Assembly (NCBI GenBank): GCA_000151295.1
Contig: GG745358.1
Location: forward strand, 85,730 to 149,729
Reading direction: 5' to 3'
Source: Allomyces macrogynus ATCC 38327
Lineage: Eukaryota > Blastocladiomycota > Blastocladiomycetes > Blastocladiales > Blastocladiaceae
DNA: 64,000 nucleotides
The notes under the pieces were generated by a model. That model was not told where the DNA came from and made no database searches. It saw only the letters and a program-made list of their open reading frames with translations. Position numbers and translations under genes: made by a program. Shown piece after piece: positions 10,233-22,293 of this stretch (within the stretch, counting starts at the first letter, position 1; every line of letters starts with the position of its first letter).

Positions 10233-11459
10233 ATGGATCAGCATCATCCAGCAGCATCGGCGCCGGCGCGGACTGAACCCACGGCTGCCGCACCAGCGCC
10301 ACCATCACCTGTGGCCGAGTCTCAGGCCGGCCTGCAAGCACCTCCACGTAACCCGCCCGCGCACATCTTGGCCGACCGGATTGCGACCACCTTGGACGAC
10401 CAACTCGTGGCCAAGGCACAGGAAGTGCTGGCCAAGGACAACAAGCCCGTGGCGCCGTTTTGGGTCAACAAGTACAAGCAGAATGCCGCCAGGAATTGGG
10501 ACCAGTTCTACAAGCGCAACACGACCAACTTTTACAAGGTCGGGTGGACTATATCGACGTTGGAGAGTCAATTACGCATGCGGACTGACACGATGATTGC
10601 TCACATGCAGGACCGGCACTGGACCGAGCGCGAGTTCCCCGAGCTGCAGTTTGGCGATGAAAAGAAGGTGCGCACGCTCCGGCCCAGTAGCGTGCTCTTG
10701 CGGGCATTGGATCGTCGCTGAACGGCTCTTTGCTGTCCACCAGGTGGTGTTTGAGGTTGGGTGCGGCGTTGGCAACTTCATCTTCCCGCTCATCAAGTCG
10801 CACCCCAACATGGTCGCCTACGCGTGCGACTTTTCCGCGACGGCCGTCTCGTTCGTGCAGGTGCCTACCTCCTCGCTCGATTCCCCACCCGTCATTCATG
10901 GGCCCTGACGACGTATCCCTTCGTGCGGCCAGAACCACGACCTCTTCGACACGTCACGGTGCACCGCTTTTGTCGCCGACCTGACCAAGGACGACCTGAC
11001 CGCGACGGTTCCCGCCAGCACCGTCGAGCTGCTGTCGGCCGTTTTCGTCCTGAGCGCGATCCCACCCGAGAAAATGGACGACGCCGTCGAGAACCTCGCG
11101 CGGGTTCTGGCGCCCGGTGGGAAAGTTCTGTTCCGCGACTATGGCCGGTACGACCAGGCGCAGCTGCGGTTCAAGCCAGGCCACCGGCTCGAGGACGGGC
11201 TCTATGTGCGCCAGGACGGGACCATGGCGTTCTACTTTACCGTTGGTAAGTTTTTGGCTTGCCACCGCGAGCGTTGGTTCCAAATTTTGTGTCGCTGACG
11301 CATCTACGACCAACAGAAATGCTGTCGGAGCTCTTTCAGCGACACGGTTTCGATGTCGAGGTGTGCCAGTATGTGATCAAGAAGACGGTCAACCGGAAGA
11401 AGGAGCTCGAAATGGACCGCGTGTTCGTGCAGGGCAAGTTTGCCAAGCGCGCGAGCTGA
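10233..11459 (+). CDS. TRM140: METTL2/Trm140-family tRNA N3-methylcytidine methyltransferase
   Basis: Five exons (10233..10538, 10611..10667, 10744..10860, 10933..11245, 11317..11459) give 311 aa. Family landmarks in order: 'PFWVNKYKQNAARNWDQFYK', 'DRHWTEREFPEL', the SAM-binding motif I 'VFEVGCGVGNFIFPLI', 'VFVLSAIPPEKM', 'LAPGGKVLFRDYGRYDQAQL' and 'DGLYVRQDGTMAFYF'. Enzymes of this group make m3C at position 32 of the tRNA anticodon loop using S-adenosylmethionine. The N-terminal ~50 residues are Ala/Pro-rich and not conserved. Unlike budding-yeast Abp140 there is no actin-binding extension, so it is the simple METTL2/Trm141-type form. Every intron is 69-80 nt. Which tRNAs it modifies cannot be read from sequence. 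Confidence 0.9.
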
Positions 11460-11658
11460 TGGTGTTGCGTTTGCGTTGTGTCATGATTATCGTTGGGAGT
11501 GTTGCAAGAAATAGCAGCTTTGTCGATTGTTCGTTTCGTGGAAAGGACCCAGAAAGGTGGCCGAGAACGCGAGCCAGGAGGATGAGCAAGAAACCGGCCA
11601 GTTTACTCGTTCTGCCCAAATAAATACCACCACATCGACTAACCAGAACAGCCCTCCC

Positions 11659-13369
11659 TTACCAGAACTTATTCAAGTCGACCCACTGCGCAAACCACAC
11701 GCTGACCCCTTGGTGCTCGTCATCGGCAAACCGGTGGAACACGGCGGGCGTATACGTCTTAATCTCCTGTGCGGCGCGGTAAAGCTCGACCGTGACGGGC
11801 GCCAAATCGGCCGATGTACGCCCTAGCGCGAACCGCTCATGGTGTGACGTCCACAACTTGGCCTTACGATGCCGCGACAGCGACGAATTGCTGGTATTGC
11901 TTCGTGCCGACTCGAACGACGTCCACACACCCGAATCCGCCGACAAGTCAGACGCCCCAGCCGACAGCCGCGCCAGCGACACTTCGGCCCATTGCGTAGG
12001 TTCAACCGTGCGCAATTCGCGATCCGGGTTATTGTGTCCGGCAATCGCGTACGCGGCGCCGAGGTACGCCGCCGCCGCAAGCACCGACGGCGGCACGTTC
12101 AAGAACATGGGCGTCGACTGCGCGCACAGGATCAAGTAAGTCGCGAGCAAGATCCGAGCCGGGTCGCGCGAGTCGACGGCGGCGAGATGGTGCAGGAACG
12201 GGAACGCCGTCGGCCTTGCCGTGCGGAAATGCACGATGTCGAGCAGCTGCACTTCGGCCCAGGCAATGTATTCTGGCGTGAATTGGTGGTCGAGCATGTC
12301 GGCGAGGAACGCGGCCGATGGCGGTTTGCGCTCGTGCAATTTGGCGACGATCCAGAGCGCCGCAGTCCCGACTAGTGGAATGCATTCGGGTGCGACGGCG
12401 CGGGTCGCGAACAGCTCATCGCACAGCCGCAGTGCGTGTACGACCGTCGCGTCGGTGATGTCCAGGTACCGCGCAGCCTGGATCATCCAGTCGACCCCCT
12501 TAGCGCGCACCTCCCAGCCCCACGCCTGCACCGCCGTACCCGCGGCAGCGCCGTTGGGACTGTAGTCCGGAATCGGGACCAGGGCGTCCTCCGATTCCCG
12601 GAGCGTCGCCATGTGCGCAGCCGATTCCTGGTACATGAGCACAGCGCGCTGCGACTGCCACTGCTCTTCGTGCGCGGCAAGGCGTTGGAGCGCGTCGGGT
12701 GGAGGTAATATTGGTGTTTCGGGCACGGCCGTGGAACTGCTAGCCAAAGTCGAGTTGGAAATCTGCGCCTGCGTGTCGCTCGCGATGCGGCGAATGCGCT
12801 TGGCACGGGCACGACGCTCGTCGGACTCGCTGGTCATAGACGAGCTCAGCATGCGCTTGAGCAGCTCGCGCGGCTCCCTGCATGCTTCCAACGGTGGTGC
12901 CGGGTTGACTCGAGTGCGTTTGGCGCGCGAAGGCTAACAGGCGCAAAGATGATCGTCAGGTCCAAATTCCAAATGAGTTGAGAGCGGCTATGCATAACCA
13001 CAGTACATTGTCCAAGTCTTCATCGCGCTCCTTGCGGCGCGAGCGCGGCGACACGGCCGACGGCGGCTTTGCTGGTGTTGGTGCCAGTGCGTGCGCGGGG
13101 GCTGCAATCACCGCAGATTTCGGAACCGACGGCAAGAGCTTGGCCGCAGTCGCAGCCCGAGCCGATGATCTCATTGTCGCCCGCAACGGTACCGGGTCGG
13201 CTTTCCGAATCGCACCGCGTCCATGGCTATCGCTGGCCACCGTCTTGAGCAACGTTGCCGTCGCCGCCGTCGTCTGCGAGCGTTCTCGCGTTTCGCGAGC
13301 CGTAGATGCCGTCGTCCGCGAGGGTCTGGTCAGTGGTCTCGGAGCGGATGGCTGGCGGACGGACGTCGA

Positions 13370-13427
<58 letters not shown>

Positions 13428-13510
13428 TTGTTGCTGTTGGCACCAGCGGGTGTCGTGGCGTTCGGGTCGAGCACGGCAAGTGCGCGCCGAGTGGAGCGAG
13501 TTGAGGACAT
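11659..13510 (-). CDS. B-type-like mitotic cyclin with long poly-Ser N-terminus
   Basis: Two exons (13007..13510 and 11659..12933, intron 73 nt, phase 0) give 592 aa. Exon 1 starts 'MSSTRSTRRALAVLDPNA', resembling the destruction-box region of B-type cyclins, followed by a serine tract encoded by an AGC repeat and a basic, Ala/Ser/Pro-rich region. Exon 2 carries the cyclin fold: 'WMIQAARYLDITDATVVHAL', 'CIPLVGTAALWIVAKLHERK', 'EYIAWAEVQLLDIVHF', 'TAFPFLHHLAAVDSRDPARI' and 'VPPSVLAAAAYLGAAYAIAG'. Likely role: activation of a cyclin-dependent kinase in mitosis. Similarity is moderate, so a divergent A/B-type cyclin is equally possible. Confidence 0.75.
13372..13439 (-). repeat. AGC/GCT trinucleotide microsatellite inside the cyclin gene
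   Basis: About 22 tandem triplets (TGC on the plus strand, changing to TTG near the end) encode the Ser/Asn run of the cyclin N-terminus. The repeat is in frame, so its length can vary by whole codons without breaking the gene. Confidence 0.9.
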
Positions 13511-14521
13511 GGTCGAGTGGCGCGTTGCACCGTGCAAGTCGGAACACGTGGTGGCAAGTCGGATAGTCGCAGTGCAACGACAGCGGGCTCGTGGTCGGTT
13601 CGCAACGTCGCAGAGGACGGCTGAGCGGGAAGAGGTGGGAACGAGCGCAAAGACGGTATTGCGGGTACTTGCAGTAAGTTGGCGCGTGGTGGAAGAGCAT
13701 AAAAAGGGACGTCGACGATAATGTCTGTTGGTGGAGCAGAACGTTGTGATCATGGTTTGACAGCTTGGTGCATCAAGCATCCCACATCTTGCACCTCCGA
13801 CTGGTGGTCAGGGAAGACTTCCAAGAGTTGCGAGAGGAAGATCGTGAAAGCACAGATACAGACTCCCTCGAAGGCTGGCAGGTCGCGCGCGGTTCAAGCT
13901 CGAAGTCCGCTGGCCATACTTATGCAAGGCAGACGACGACAGAAGTGCATCGAAATATGATTTCCACAACAAGCTGGGTCGTGGTGGGTCCCTCTCAACG
14001 AGCGGAAGTCTCGCCAATGATTTGAATGGATCCTCTTGAAATGGTGCCCTACATGCATTGCACTATAATGAATGCAACGGAGATCTACAGGGCTGACAAT
14101 GTCGAGTGCTGGCTGATGTGAAACGATGGGAACAGCACGGAACAGACTGACCGTTTTGGTTGAGAGTGTTGGCAAACATGCTGGAGGCCAAGAAAGGCTG
14201 GGATTGATGCTCTCAAAGCACTTTGAATAAGGTAACCACAATTATAACATCTTGTGTTTTTCTCTGTATTGCTTCATTACGGTAACGACTTACCGACCCT
14301 CTGGAAGCGTAAATAGAGAGAGATCTAAGCTCGGGACGACGACATGAACGACCCACGACGACCCACGTCGACACTGGTCGCTGATCAGTCAAATTAAGAT
14401 TTTTTAGCAAGACCTGCCTCTTCACAAGCAGCCAACGAGCAACCCGCTCTGAACAATTTCAGTGATTATGCCAGCTGCAAGAAATATGTTAAGACGGAAT
14501 CACCGATCAACATTGTCCACC
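13511..14521. other. 1-kb region without a recognisable gene
   Basis: It lies between the cyclin start (minus strand, so its promoter is in the first few hundred bases) and the stop of the F-box-like gene. Composition is more A/T-rich than the neighbouring genes, and short frames on both strands look random. I see no RNA gene or repeat in it. Confidence 0.5.
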
Positions 14522-16405
14522 TCACAAAATTTTGAACGGGTAATTGTACATGGCCTCGCGCAGAATCTCAGGCATGTGCCAAACGTACGACTGGAGCTGC
14601 GGCACCCGCTCACAGAGCACCGGGTTCGCATCCACGGGCTGCTTTTCCTGAACGATGAGCGGCCCTGGGAAATCCTCGGTAATCTCGCGAAAGTTCGACG
14701 CGACCACGACCAAGTCTGTGAGCAGCGGCGCCGACGGCATGTAAAGCTTGGACACGAACCACGACCGCTCCGGAACTGACACGTTCATGTGCGTGAGCCG
14801 CGGCAGGTGCGCCGGCTGAATCGCCGTGCAGAAGATGAATGTCGTCACCACACGCTCGAGTGCCGGGAACACGGGCTGCCCGCGGAGCGCGGCGGCCACG
14901 GCGGACACTTGTTGCACCCACGTGGCCCCTGGTTTCGACTCGGGCGTGGCGATGGGCGCGTCGAGGAACGCGAGGTGCGGGAGCAATGCGAGCTGCTGCA
15001 ATTGCTTGACAGTAAGATGAGCGCCGTGGTGCTTGTTCTCTTCTTGCTTGCAGTACTTTCGCTTGACCGTGAGCGACACGAGGTTTGTGAGGCACGCAAA
15101 GTCGCACCGGAGCGACGCAATGGGCACGGTGCCCGACCCAAGCAGCTCGAGGTGCGTGAGCGAGAGCGGCGGCGACGGCTCGTACCGCGACTGGTCGAGC
15201 GCAGACGTGGCCGCGGCTGTGGCACCGTCGGTGGTCGCGTCGGCACTGATGTCGCGGCGGTCAGGGATCAACCACATCACGGCCGACGGCGTCAGCTTGG
15301 CGTGCCGAACCCGCTGGCCAGCACCCGGCGGGAACACGACATTAAATGAGCGCATAAAACCGTCCGGGTCACCACCATTGTCGTTTTGGTCGATCAGGGT
15401 CAGGTCTGTCACAGTCTCGAGGTGCCGGACAAACGCCCGCGCCATGCCGCGCCGCATCGGATGCAATCGAGCCCAAATGGCGAGTGTCTCGAGTCGTGGC
15501 ATCTTTGGGAGCATTCGGGGCCGGCGAAAACTGGCATAGTCAAATGACGTGACGTTGGGCAACCACATGCCAGCGAGCGACCGCAGTTCCGATGACACGG
15601 CATTCATGGAAATAGTCTTCACGCGTGTGCCTGAGGTCGGGTGCCGCAGAACATGACGCAAGCAGGCCGACGTCGCGTACCAGAGGAACTGGAGATGGTC
15701 AGCATGCGTTAGCGCGGTCAGGATGGCGTGCGCCGTCCACTGGGGCGCATCAGTAGGGAATGGCGGGTAGGTATTGTTCGACTTGATATCGCACACGCGC
15801 AAAGTGCGGACCCATGACGCGGGGACGGTCACGATGCCCTTATTCGTTGCTGGTGCCAGTGCCAGTGCCGGTGCAGGTGCCAGTGCCCTTTCCGCTGCTG
15901 GAAAGGGTGCGGACGGCACATCAATCTCAGCACAGGTCGCACCGCCTTTGCTCAGCAACGGTTTCGGCGCGGGGTCCACCGTGAACCAGCCGAGCGGGGC
16001 CATGCCCGACCCGTAGGAAAACTCGAGCAGGGCGCGCGCCGTGGCCGTACCAGTCGACTCGTCGACGGGGCCCAGACGCAACGTGGCCGTGAGCCGGACC
16101 AAACAATGTAACGCCGGCTCGCGCACAGCCCGGCACGACTTGGCAAGGCATGCAAGCGCGCGTGACGTGCCACGAGGGTCCTTTTCGAAATCCTGCGCCA
16201 AAGAACCAATAATCAGGTCGGTCACCAAGAGCGGCAGACTTGCCAGGCTTGCAACGGTGCGGAGCGGGGCCAAAGAGGATGCGGCAAGTACGGCTGACAT
16301 CGAAACTGGAGCAGATTGAGCGGACACAAATGATAGCCCAGTAATTCGGGGCGGCGAGGTCAGATTTGGTCGAGCTGTCGCTGCTGGTGCCTGCACAGGC
16401 GTCAT
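14522..16405 (-). CDS. F-box-like / LRR-type protein, hypothetical
   Basis: A single frame of 627 aa from ATG at 16405. Residues ~40-110 ('LASLPLLVTDLIIGSLAQ ... ALACLAKSCRAVREPALHCL') fit the F-box pattern (Leu-Pro, Ile, Leu, then a Cys-rich helix). The rest has irregular leucine-rich repeats ('LPNVTSFDYA', 'MPRLETLAIWARL', 'LSLTHLELLGSG', 'LPRLTHMNVS'). Such proteins usually recruit substrates to SCF ubiquitin ligases. The frame is open for 78 more codons upstream without better homology, so the start is a choice. Overall architecture matches the gene at 35.9-37.7 kb, although the sequences are not close. Confidence 0.6.
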   Translation of the reverse strand: MTPVQAPAATARPNLTSPPRITGLSFVSAQSAPVSMSAVLAASSLAPLRTVASLASLPLLVTDLIIGSLAQDFEKDPRGTSRALACLAKSCRAVREPALHCLVRLTATLRLGPVDESTGTATARALLEFSYGSGMAPLGWFTVDPAPKPLLSKGGATCAEIDVPSAPFPAAERALAPAPALALAPATNKGIVTVPASWVRTLRVCDIKSNNTYPPFPTDAPQWTAHAILTALTHADHLQFLWYATSACLRHVLRHPTSGTRVKTISMNAVSSELRSLAGMWLPNVTSFDYASFRRPRMLPKMPRLETLAIWARLHPMRRGMARAFVRHLETVTDLTLIDQNDNGGDPDGFMRSFNVVFPPGAGQRVRHAKLTPSAVMWLIPDRRDISADATTDGATAAATSALDQSRYEPSPPLSLTHLELLGSGTVPIASLRCDFACLTNLVSLTVKRKYCKQEENKHHGAHLTVKQLQQLALLPHLAFLDAPIATPESKPGATWVQQVSAVAAALRGQPVFPALERVVTTFIFCTAIQPAHLPRLTHMNVSVPERSWFVSKLYMPSAPLLTDLVVVASNFREITEDFPGPLIVQEKQPVDANPVLCERVPQLQSYVWHMPEILREAMYNYPFKIL

Positions 16406-16796
16406 CTTTTCTTGAATCGCAACAAGTTGAATGCAAAGAGTCGGAAGGTTTGTTGGAGTGCAGGGATGGATTCCTGCCGCAAGAGCTGCTCGCCCGTTCA
16501 AATCGCCAAGGCTCGCCACACCCCTCAGCAGCCACAGCAGCCAGCAGCGCGTCTCGTTCTTGTCGACACGTCTCCCCCGCCACATTTCTGCTTTCCTTCT
16601 CGTCTCTCTCTCCCCCACACGCTGGCAGCGCTGGCCCATTCAACACGTTGGCCAATTTATGGGCAGCCGCCTCTCTCGACTGCGCAAGACGAGCGATCAG
16701 TGCACACCCTCGACTGGCGAGGCGCAGCCAGCTCCAAGCCAACAAAAGATCACTACACCAACCGACCAACCACGCACGAGCAGCAGCAACAGCAAC
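16406..16796. promoter_or_regulatory. divergent intergenic region between the F-box-like gene and TBCE
   Basis: 391 nt between divergent starts. The part next to TBCE is C/A-rich with CAGCAGCAACAGCAAC directly before its ATG, typical of a fungal 5' UTR. No specific site was recognised. Confidence 0.4.
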
Positions 16797-18720
16797 ATGG
16801 CCGACACGATCAACGACCTCCCGCCGACGCCGTTCCGCGTCATTGTCGACGGCCGCGCGGGTACCGTCAAGTATTTCGGCGAGGTCGACGGCACCGCCGG
16901 GTCGTGGCTCGGCGTCGACTGGGACGATCAGCGCGGCAAGCATGACGGCACCGTCAAGGATCGCCGATACTTTACGGCCGCGCACGAAGCGTCCGGATCG
17001 TTCATTCGCTACGTGCCGACGCGCGTACAGCTCGGGATCACGTTCCTCGACGCCGTGCGCGACCGCTACACGACCCGGGAACCAGTCGAGGGCGCCGAGG
17101 AGGCCAACGAGGGCACGTCAACGTCGGGGCCCGACGTGAGCATCGTCAAGTGGGAGAACAGTAACATCGACGTCGAAATGGTCGGGTTTGCCAAGGTTGC
17201 ACAAAAGCAGACGTACGGCGTGTATTTCCGCAGGCTGCGGACGCCAGACAACGAGTTGACCGTGATAACTGAACCATAGGCTCGAGAACCTGCAAGAGGC
17301 CAACTTGACCGACAGGTTGGTGGGCAATTTGGGCGACGTATCGATAATTCCGTCGGTGCTCCCCAAACTCGCCATTGTGGACTTGACTGGCTCGCTCTTC
17401 TCGCAATGGGCGCAGATTGCCGACCTGGCATGTGCACTTCCCTGCCTCGAGAATCTCTACCTCAAGTATGAACTATATCTCTCGACTACAATGTTATCTC
17501 GTTTCTTGCGCCGCTCATTGTGTTGCCTCTCCACCTGTTTCCTTCAGCCGTGTTCGTCTTCAGCTGCCCGAGGACGTGACTACTCTCGCGGGCGCGTTCG
17601 ACCGGGTTCGTCTCTTGACCTTGAACCTCTCAATGCACACAGCCGAGGATGTACGTGTGGATCAGGCCATGTCCAATTCTGTGCAGGTTGATCAAAACTG
17701 ACCACATATGCACTCTCGCTCTCCAGCTCGCGCAACTCGTGCCCAACTTCCCGGCTCTCGAAGAGCTGCATTTCGGCTTCAACAACGTGGCTGAGCTCGT
17801 GCCGTTTGATGCGCCCAAGCTGCGGTACCTGAACCTGCAAAATAATGCGCTTGCATTCGACCAGGTCGCTGCTCTGTCCGACCGCGACCGACTTCCGATG
17901 TTGCGGCACCTCAACCTGCAGTGGAACGGAATCTCGAGTTTGGCGCCCGACACTGTGATCCCGCACCTTACGACCTTATGGATCTCGGACAACAACCTCG
18001 GTCAATGGACCGACGTTGATGCGCTCCATGCGTGGCCTGACCTCACGGAGCTGCGCATCAACCGCAACCCGATCTACGCGGGCGACACGGAACTGGCACG
18101 GATTCAAGTCATTGCACGCTTGCCGTCGCTGACGGTTCTTAACGGGAGTGAGGTGCGTATTTTCGTTTTGCCCTTACTTTATTTCTTGCGTCCCGGACAG
18201 AGTGGATTCTGATCGCTATCGCTTTTTTCAGATTTCCGAAAAGGACCGCATGGGCGCCGAGGTCTACTTCCTCAAGCTCGCCAACGAGGCCATTCTCGCA
18301 CAGACCGGCAGCGCGATCCACCAGGACACGCCAATCGAGGAAGTGCCGCCGCTCGTCCCCGCCGAGATACTCGCCGCCTACCCGACGTTCTTGACGCTCG
18401 CATCCAAGCACGGTGTCCCTGCCGTGGCCCCTCCCGAGACTGAAAAGCTCAAAGTCGTGACCGTCCAGCTGCAGCGGCTCGGCAAGAATGGAGAGGCCAA
18501 GGGCGCGCCGATCCAGCACCGTATCTTGCCGTCGGCCAATGTACGGCACTTCCGCGCGCTCGTGGCGCGGCAGATGCGCATCAGCCCGCGCAAGCTCAAG
18601 CTGCGCGTCACCGACAAGTGGACGGGGCGGCAAGAGTACATGGCCGCCGACGACGACATGAAGCTCGTCTCGTACTACAATCTCGAGGACGGGCAAGTGA
18701 TTGACGTTCTGGATGCGTAG
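16797..18720 (+). CDS. TBCE: tubulin-specific chaperone E (tubulin folding cofactor E)
   Basis: Five exons (16797..17212, 17280..17465, 17548..17650, 17727..18152, 18232..18720) give 539 aa with the full family order. The CAP-Gly domain comes first ('GTVKYFGEVDGTAGSWLGVD', 'RYFTAAHEASGSFIR'). Leucine-rich repeats follow ('LPCLENLYL', 'FPALEELHFGFNNV', 'LPMLRHLNLQWNGISSL', 'WPDLTELRINRNPIY'), then the typical post-LRR helix ('VIARLPSLTVLNGSE ... KDRMGAEVYFLKLANE'). A ubiquitin-like domain ends in 'DGQVIDVLDA'. TBCE works with cofactors B, C and D and Arl2 to assemble alpha/beta-tubulin in the cytosol. All splice joints keep frame. Confidence 0.93.
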
Positions 18721-19089
18721 CTGGCAAGGACGATCGAGCATTGCCCCGTGTAGAACAAATACAAAATGTGGAAATTTACAAGCCTTCCCACCGACGCGGG
18801 CCCGACAAAATCATTCAAGGCGGTCCTCTCAGTCCGTTGCTTTCCTTCTCCGACCTTTTCTGGTCTTCGCCAGCATTCGCTGACTCTGTAGGTGGATGAC
18901 GTGCCGTCCTGCGCCGTGTCGCATTCGCCTTGTGACGCGGAAGCAAGAGAGGTGATCGTCACTGGCTCACAACTCTCTCAGGCTCACCTCCACCACGACA
19001 TCACTTGGGGCAGAGCGTCGCTTCTATTTATTCCTGCTCCCTCAAAAGCACTCTCCAACACGTCCACATTGTCCACCGCAAAGTCCACC
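18721..19089. other. intergenic region between TBCE and the 839-aa gene
   Basis: 369 nt holding the TBCE 3' end and the promoter of the next gene. A TATTTATT stretch lies about 65 nt before the chosen ATG at 19090. Codons between 18892 and 19090 are in frame with the next gene but look like 5' UTR. Confidence 0.4.
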
Positions 19090-21677
19090 ATGAACGAGCG
19101 ACGTCAACGCGCATTTTCGCAACCCCCGTTGCGCCCTCAAGCCGGCAACGGAGGCATCCATTCGCCCGGAACGCGTCCTGGGCCCTCGACGCCGTTGATG
19201 CAGCCGCTCCGCGGATCCGCGGCGGTGCAACCCTCTCTAAGCTCACAACTCGCGCCCGCACCCAACCGTAACGGCTTGCTTTATTCGAAAGGACTGCTCC
19301 CGTGCCCTCAACAACAAGTTGCTGTGAAGTCGCAAGCCGCCATGAGTGCAGTGTCGAGCATGAACATTGACGCAACCGCGCTCAGCATCCACGAAAAGCT
19401 CGTCGCTGTCGAGGGTGCACTTGCGACGCTTGTGCTGGTGCTCGTGCAGGCCAAAGAAAAGGCCTTTCGGCCTGGATTTATCCAACAGACCAAGGATTAC
19501 ATTCGGGGGAGCGTGGAGACGGTGATGCAAGAAGAACAACAAATTAAGCCGCACAACGCGCATGCTCTTGTGGATATTGCGTGGAGATCTGAGCAGGCCC
19601 GTGCTCTCGTGTGCTCGTACGCGTTCTTGGACGCGCACTGCGCCCTAAAGGACTCGTGGATCCGTTTCGCGAACGTCGTACCCGGTCGGACACACGCGGG
19701 TGGTGCTGCGAGTGTTACTGAACGGCTCGACGATGCTATCCAGACTCTCCACCAGATTCAATTGACGGTTCGCGATTTTGGTGTCCCGCCCATTCCTGAC
19801 GGTGTCGTCTCTTGCAGTCCTCTTCATCTTGTCGTGATGGGATTCAAGAAGAGATTTGGGCACGACGTGCGTGACCAAGTTGGGCTCGAGTTGCTTGCAG
19901 AGACGCTCTTGTCCATTGCTGACGCGATCCATCATGGCCTTGACTCGTTTGGCATAACTCCCACGCTCAAGGATGCAGAGTTGCTGGTCTACAACGTTGC
20001 GCTCCCACTTCTTGACGCGTTTCTGAAGATCAAGTCCCTGCGGACCGACCTCGACTTGGTATTTTCTCGGGCTGGCACGCATTTCTCACTGCCTACCATG
20101 GTGGGCGATGAGCTCGAATGGCGCTTGGACGTTGATGGGAACGCGATTGCTGCGGTGCCTGGATGGATGAAGACCAAGGTGGTTCTGCTCGCGATTGTTC
20201 CGGGTGTTCCGTACCGGTTTGGCGCAGCCGAGACGGTCGTGCATCGTGAGCGCGTCTTGACGGTATCTGTGCTGCATCCTGATCCCGCACTGGCCATGCC
20301 TATGGCACCAGCTTCTCAACCCATCATGACTGCACCTGCGTCTCGACCCACCATGGCTGCAACCGCATCTCGACCTGATATTGTGGCTCCTGCGTCTCAA
20401 GGCAACTCGACTGCATCGGCTGCTCGACCCAACTCAATATTACCGCATCCTGCTCTACCCAGCACGATTGCGGCCGGGCCAGAACCTGCTGCTCCGCGTC
20501 CTACTTCAGTGGCTCCTCCAGTTGCTCCCGTTTCTCAATTCACCACGTCCAGGGCTCAATCCGTCGTGCCAACTTCTGGGCTGTCCAGTACTTCTGCCCC
20601 TTCATTTCCTGGCTCGTATGCACCTCGATCTACCTCGGTCGCTCCTCGAACTGCTATGTCTGCTGCGCGTGCCAATATTACGCCGAGTCCTCAACGCACT
20701 GGAGTTTCTGAAGCTGCAGGCCGTGCCTCTCCAGCTCAACTCGCAGCAACGTCGGCGGCTCGGCGTCAGTCTCCTCGCCTGCCATTGCCCCTAATCAAAC
20801 CTGTCTTGCCCGCAGGCCAAGCCTCTCATTCTCACGCACGTGAAGCAGGCCCTGTCCTGCTTTCTTCTCCACCCGACTCGACGTCGCGCTCGGTGAGTGC
20901 GCGCCCTCTCGTTGATACTCATGGGGCGGAGGTCGTCAAGTGTCCAGATCCGTCAGCTGGTACAATCTGTTGCTCCTCTCTAAGCAGATGCCCTCATAAG
21001 ATATACAACTGACCTCCTTCCAACTAGTCTTCCAACAATGCAAGAGGCTGTTCACCATTCTCCGCGGCCTCCTGATGACGCTCGATGAGAAGTTGGATGG
21101 CGCACCAACGTCTCTTTCCAAGTCGACGCGTGCCTGGCGTGCCACGCACACAGCTGCCCGTGTCATTCGGTACCATTTCAAGGAGTTGAAGCGCAAGAAC
21201 GTACCGGACCTGCACCGCGAGCTGGTTGAAGTCGGAGCCACAATTCAGCTCGTGCATGACCAACTGTTTGACGAAACGCTCGGCCTGCAGTCCGACTCGC
21301 AAGAGGTTGAAGCTCTGATCGCCAAGCACGCTTCCTACTTCAAGTTGGTGTTTGACTCGATTGGGTGCACGCCGCAAGGCCCCTTGCCGGCGTGGAAGAT
21401 GGAGTTTGTCGCGCATCTTTACGAATGGAACCGGCTTGGTGCTCTCGTGCAAATGGGTGGGTGGGCGCTGGTCGTACCGAGCAGTAAATGCGAGGCGCAA
21501 GGCTTCATCAAGTGCTTGGATCACGAACAGTGTGGCCATTCCACGGTTGGCATGGCGCTGTTTCCAAACTTGGTGGACCGGAACAAGCAGCCAGCCTTGG
21601 CTCATAGTCTCTGTCCCGGGCTCTGCCTTGGTGCGTTGACCGCGCGTGAAGTTGCTGTTTCGGGGCGTTTGCGGTAG
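19090..21677 (+). CDS. hypothetical protein, helical core with Ala/Ser/Pro-rich linker
   Basis: Two exons (19090..20959 and 21028..21677, donor GTACAA, 68-nt intron) give 839 aa of no family I recognise. Residues ~85-400 look folded and helical ('SIHEKLVAVEGALATLVLVL', 'LVYNVALPLLDAFLKIKSLR'). Residues ~400-620 are a low-complexity Pro/Ala/Ser linker with a repeating 'APAS+P' theme. Exon 2 adds a second helical block ('FQQCKRLFTILRGLLMTLDE'). No signal peptide or membrane span. A broken copy of residues ~95-140 lies 0.6 kb downstream, so it belongs to a local gene family. An alternative donor at about 20942 would also keep frame. Confidence 0.6.
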
Positions 21678-22293
21678 AGTGTGACCATCATCAATCGAGG
21701 GGTTGAAAGGGACTTGGCTTGATTATTGAGGCAGTGAACGGTACCTGTTTCAGTGTGCTAGCGCTTCCGCAGCCAAGTATAATGCTCCGTACACTTCACA
21801 AATAATTCTTTCTGCGGCAAACCTGGGCTCAGCACGGCCAACATTGATACTGAGTTAGACACTTCCCTCAGGCACCGCGTGACTTCCACCAAACCATATA
21901 TGACATTTCAACTGAACTGGAGATAGTGTCAGTTCACCCCGAATGTGGGAGCTCGTGCGGTCTTGAGGTGAGTAGGAAGGGGTGGGGGGGGGGGTGCTCA
22001 ATGAGTGTTGTTGCGGCTGACGATTTCTGTCAGCCGTCCATGACAACCTTTCAATGTGATACATCAATCCCAGAACACACGATGCGGCGCCAGCGTGTCT
22101 ATTTGCAACCTCTGCAAGATGACCGTGTGTCAGCCCAAACACTTTCGACCCGCACATCCGTGATGCAACACACAACTGAGAGCAGGACTTTGGTCGATTC
22201 CTTTATGAAATTTTTACGCTCACGCCACAAAGAGTCCCCCGCCCCTGCCGCCCGTGACGAACGCGCGGATCGTATCCAGTTGCCGCACACATC
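21678..22293. other. intergenic region with an 11-G run
   Basis: 616 nt of lower-GC sequence between the 839-aa gene and its broken paralogue. It contains a plus-strand run of 11 G at 21984-21994. No gene is recognised. Confidence 0.5.
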
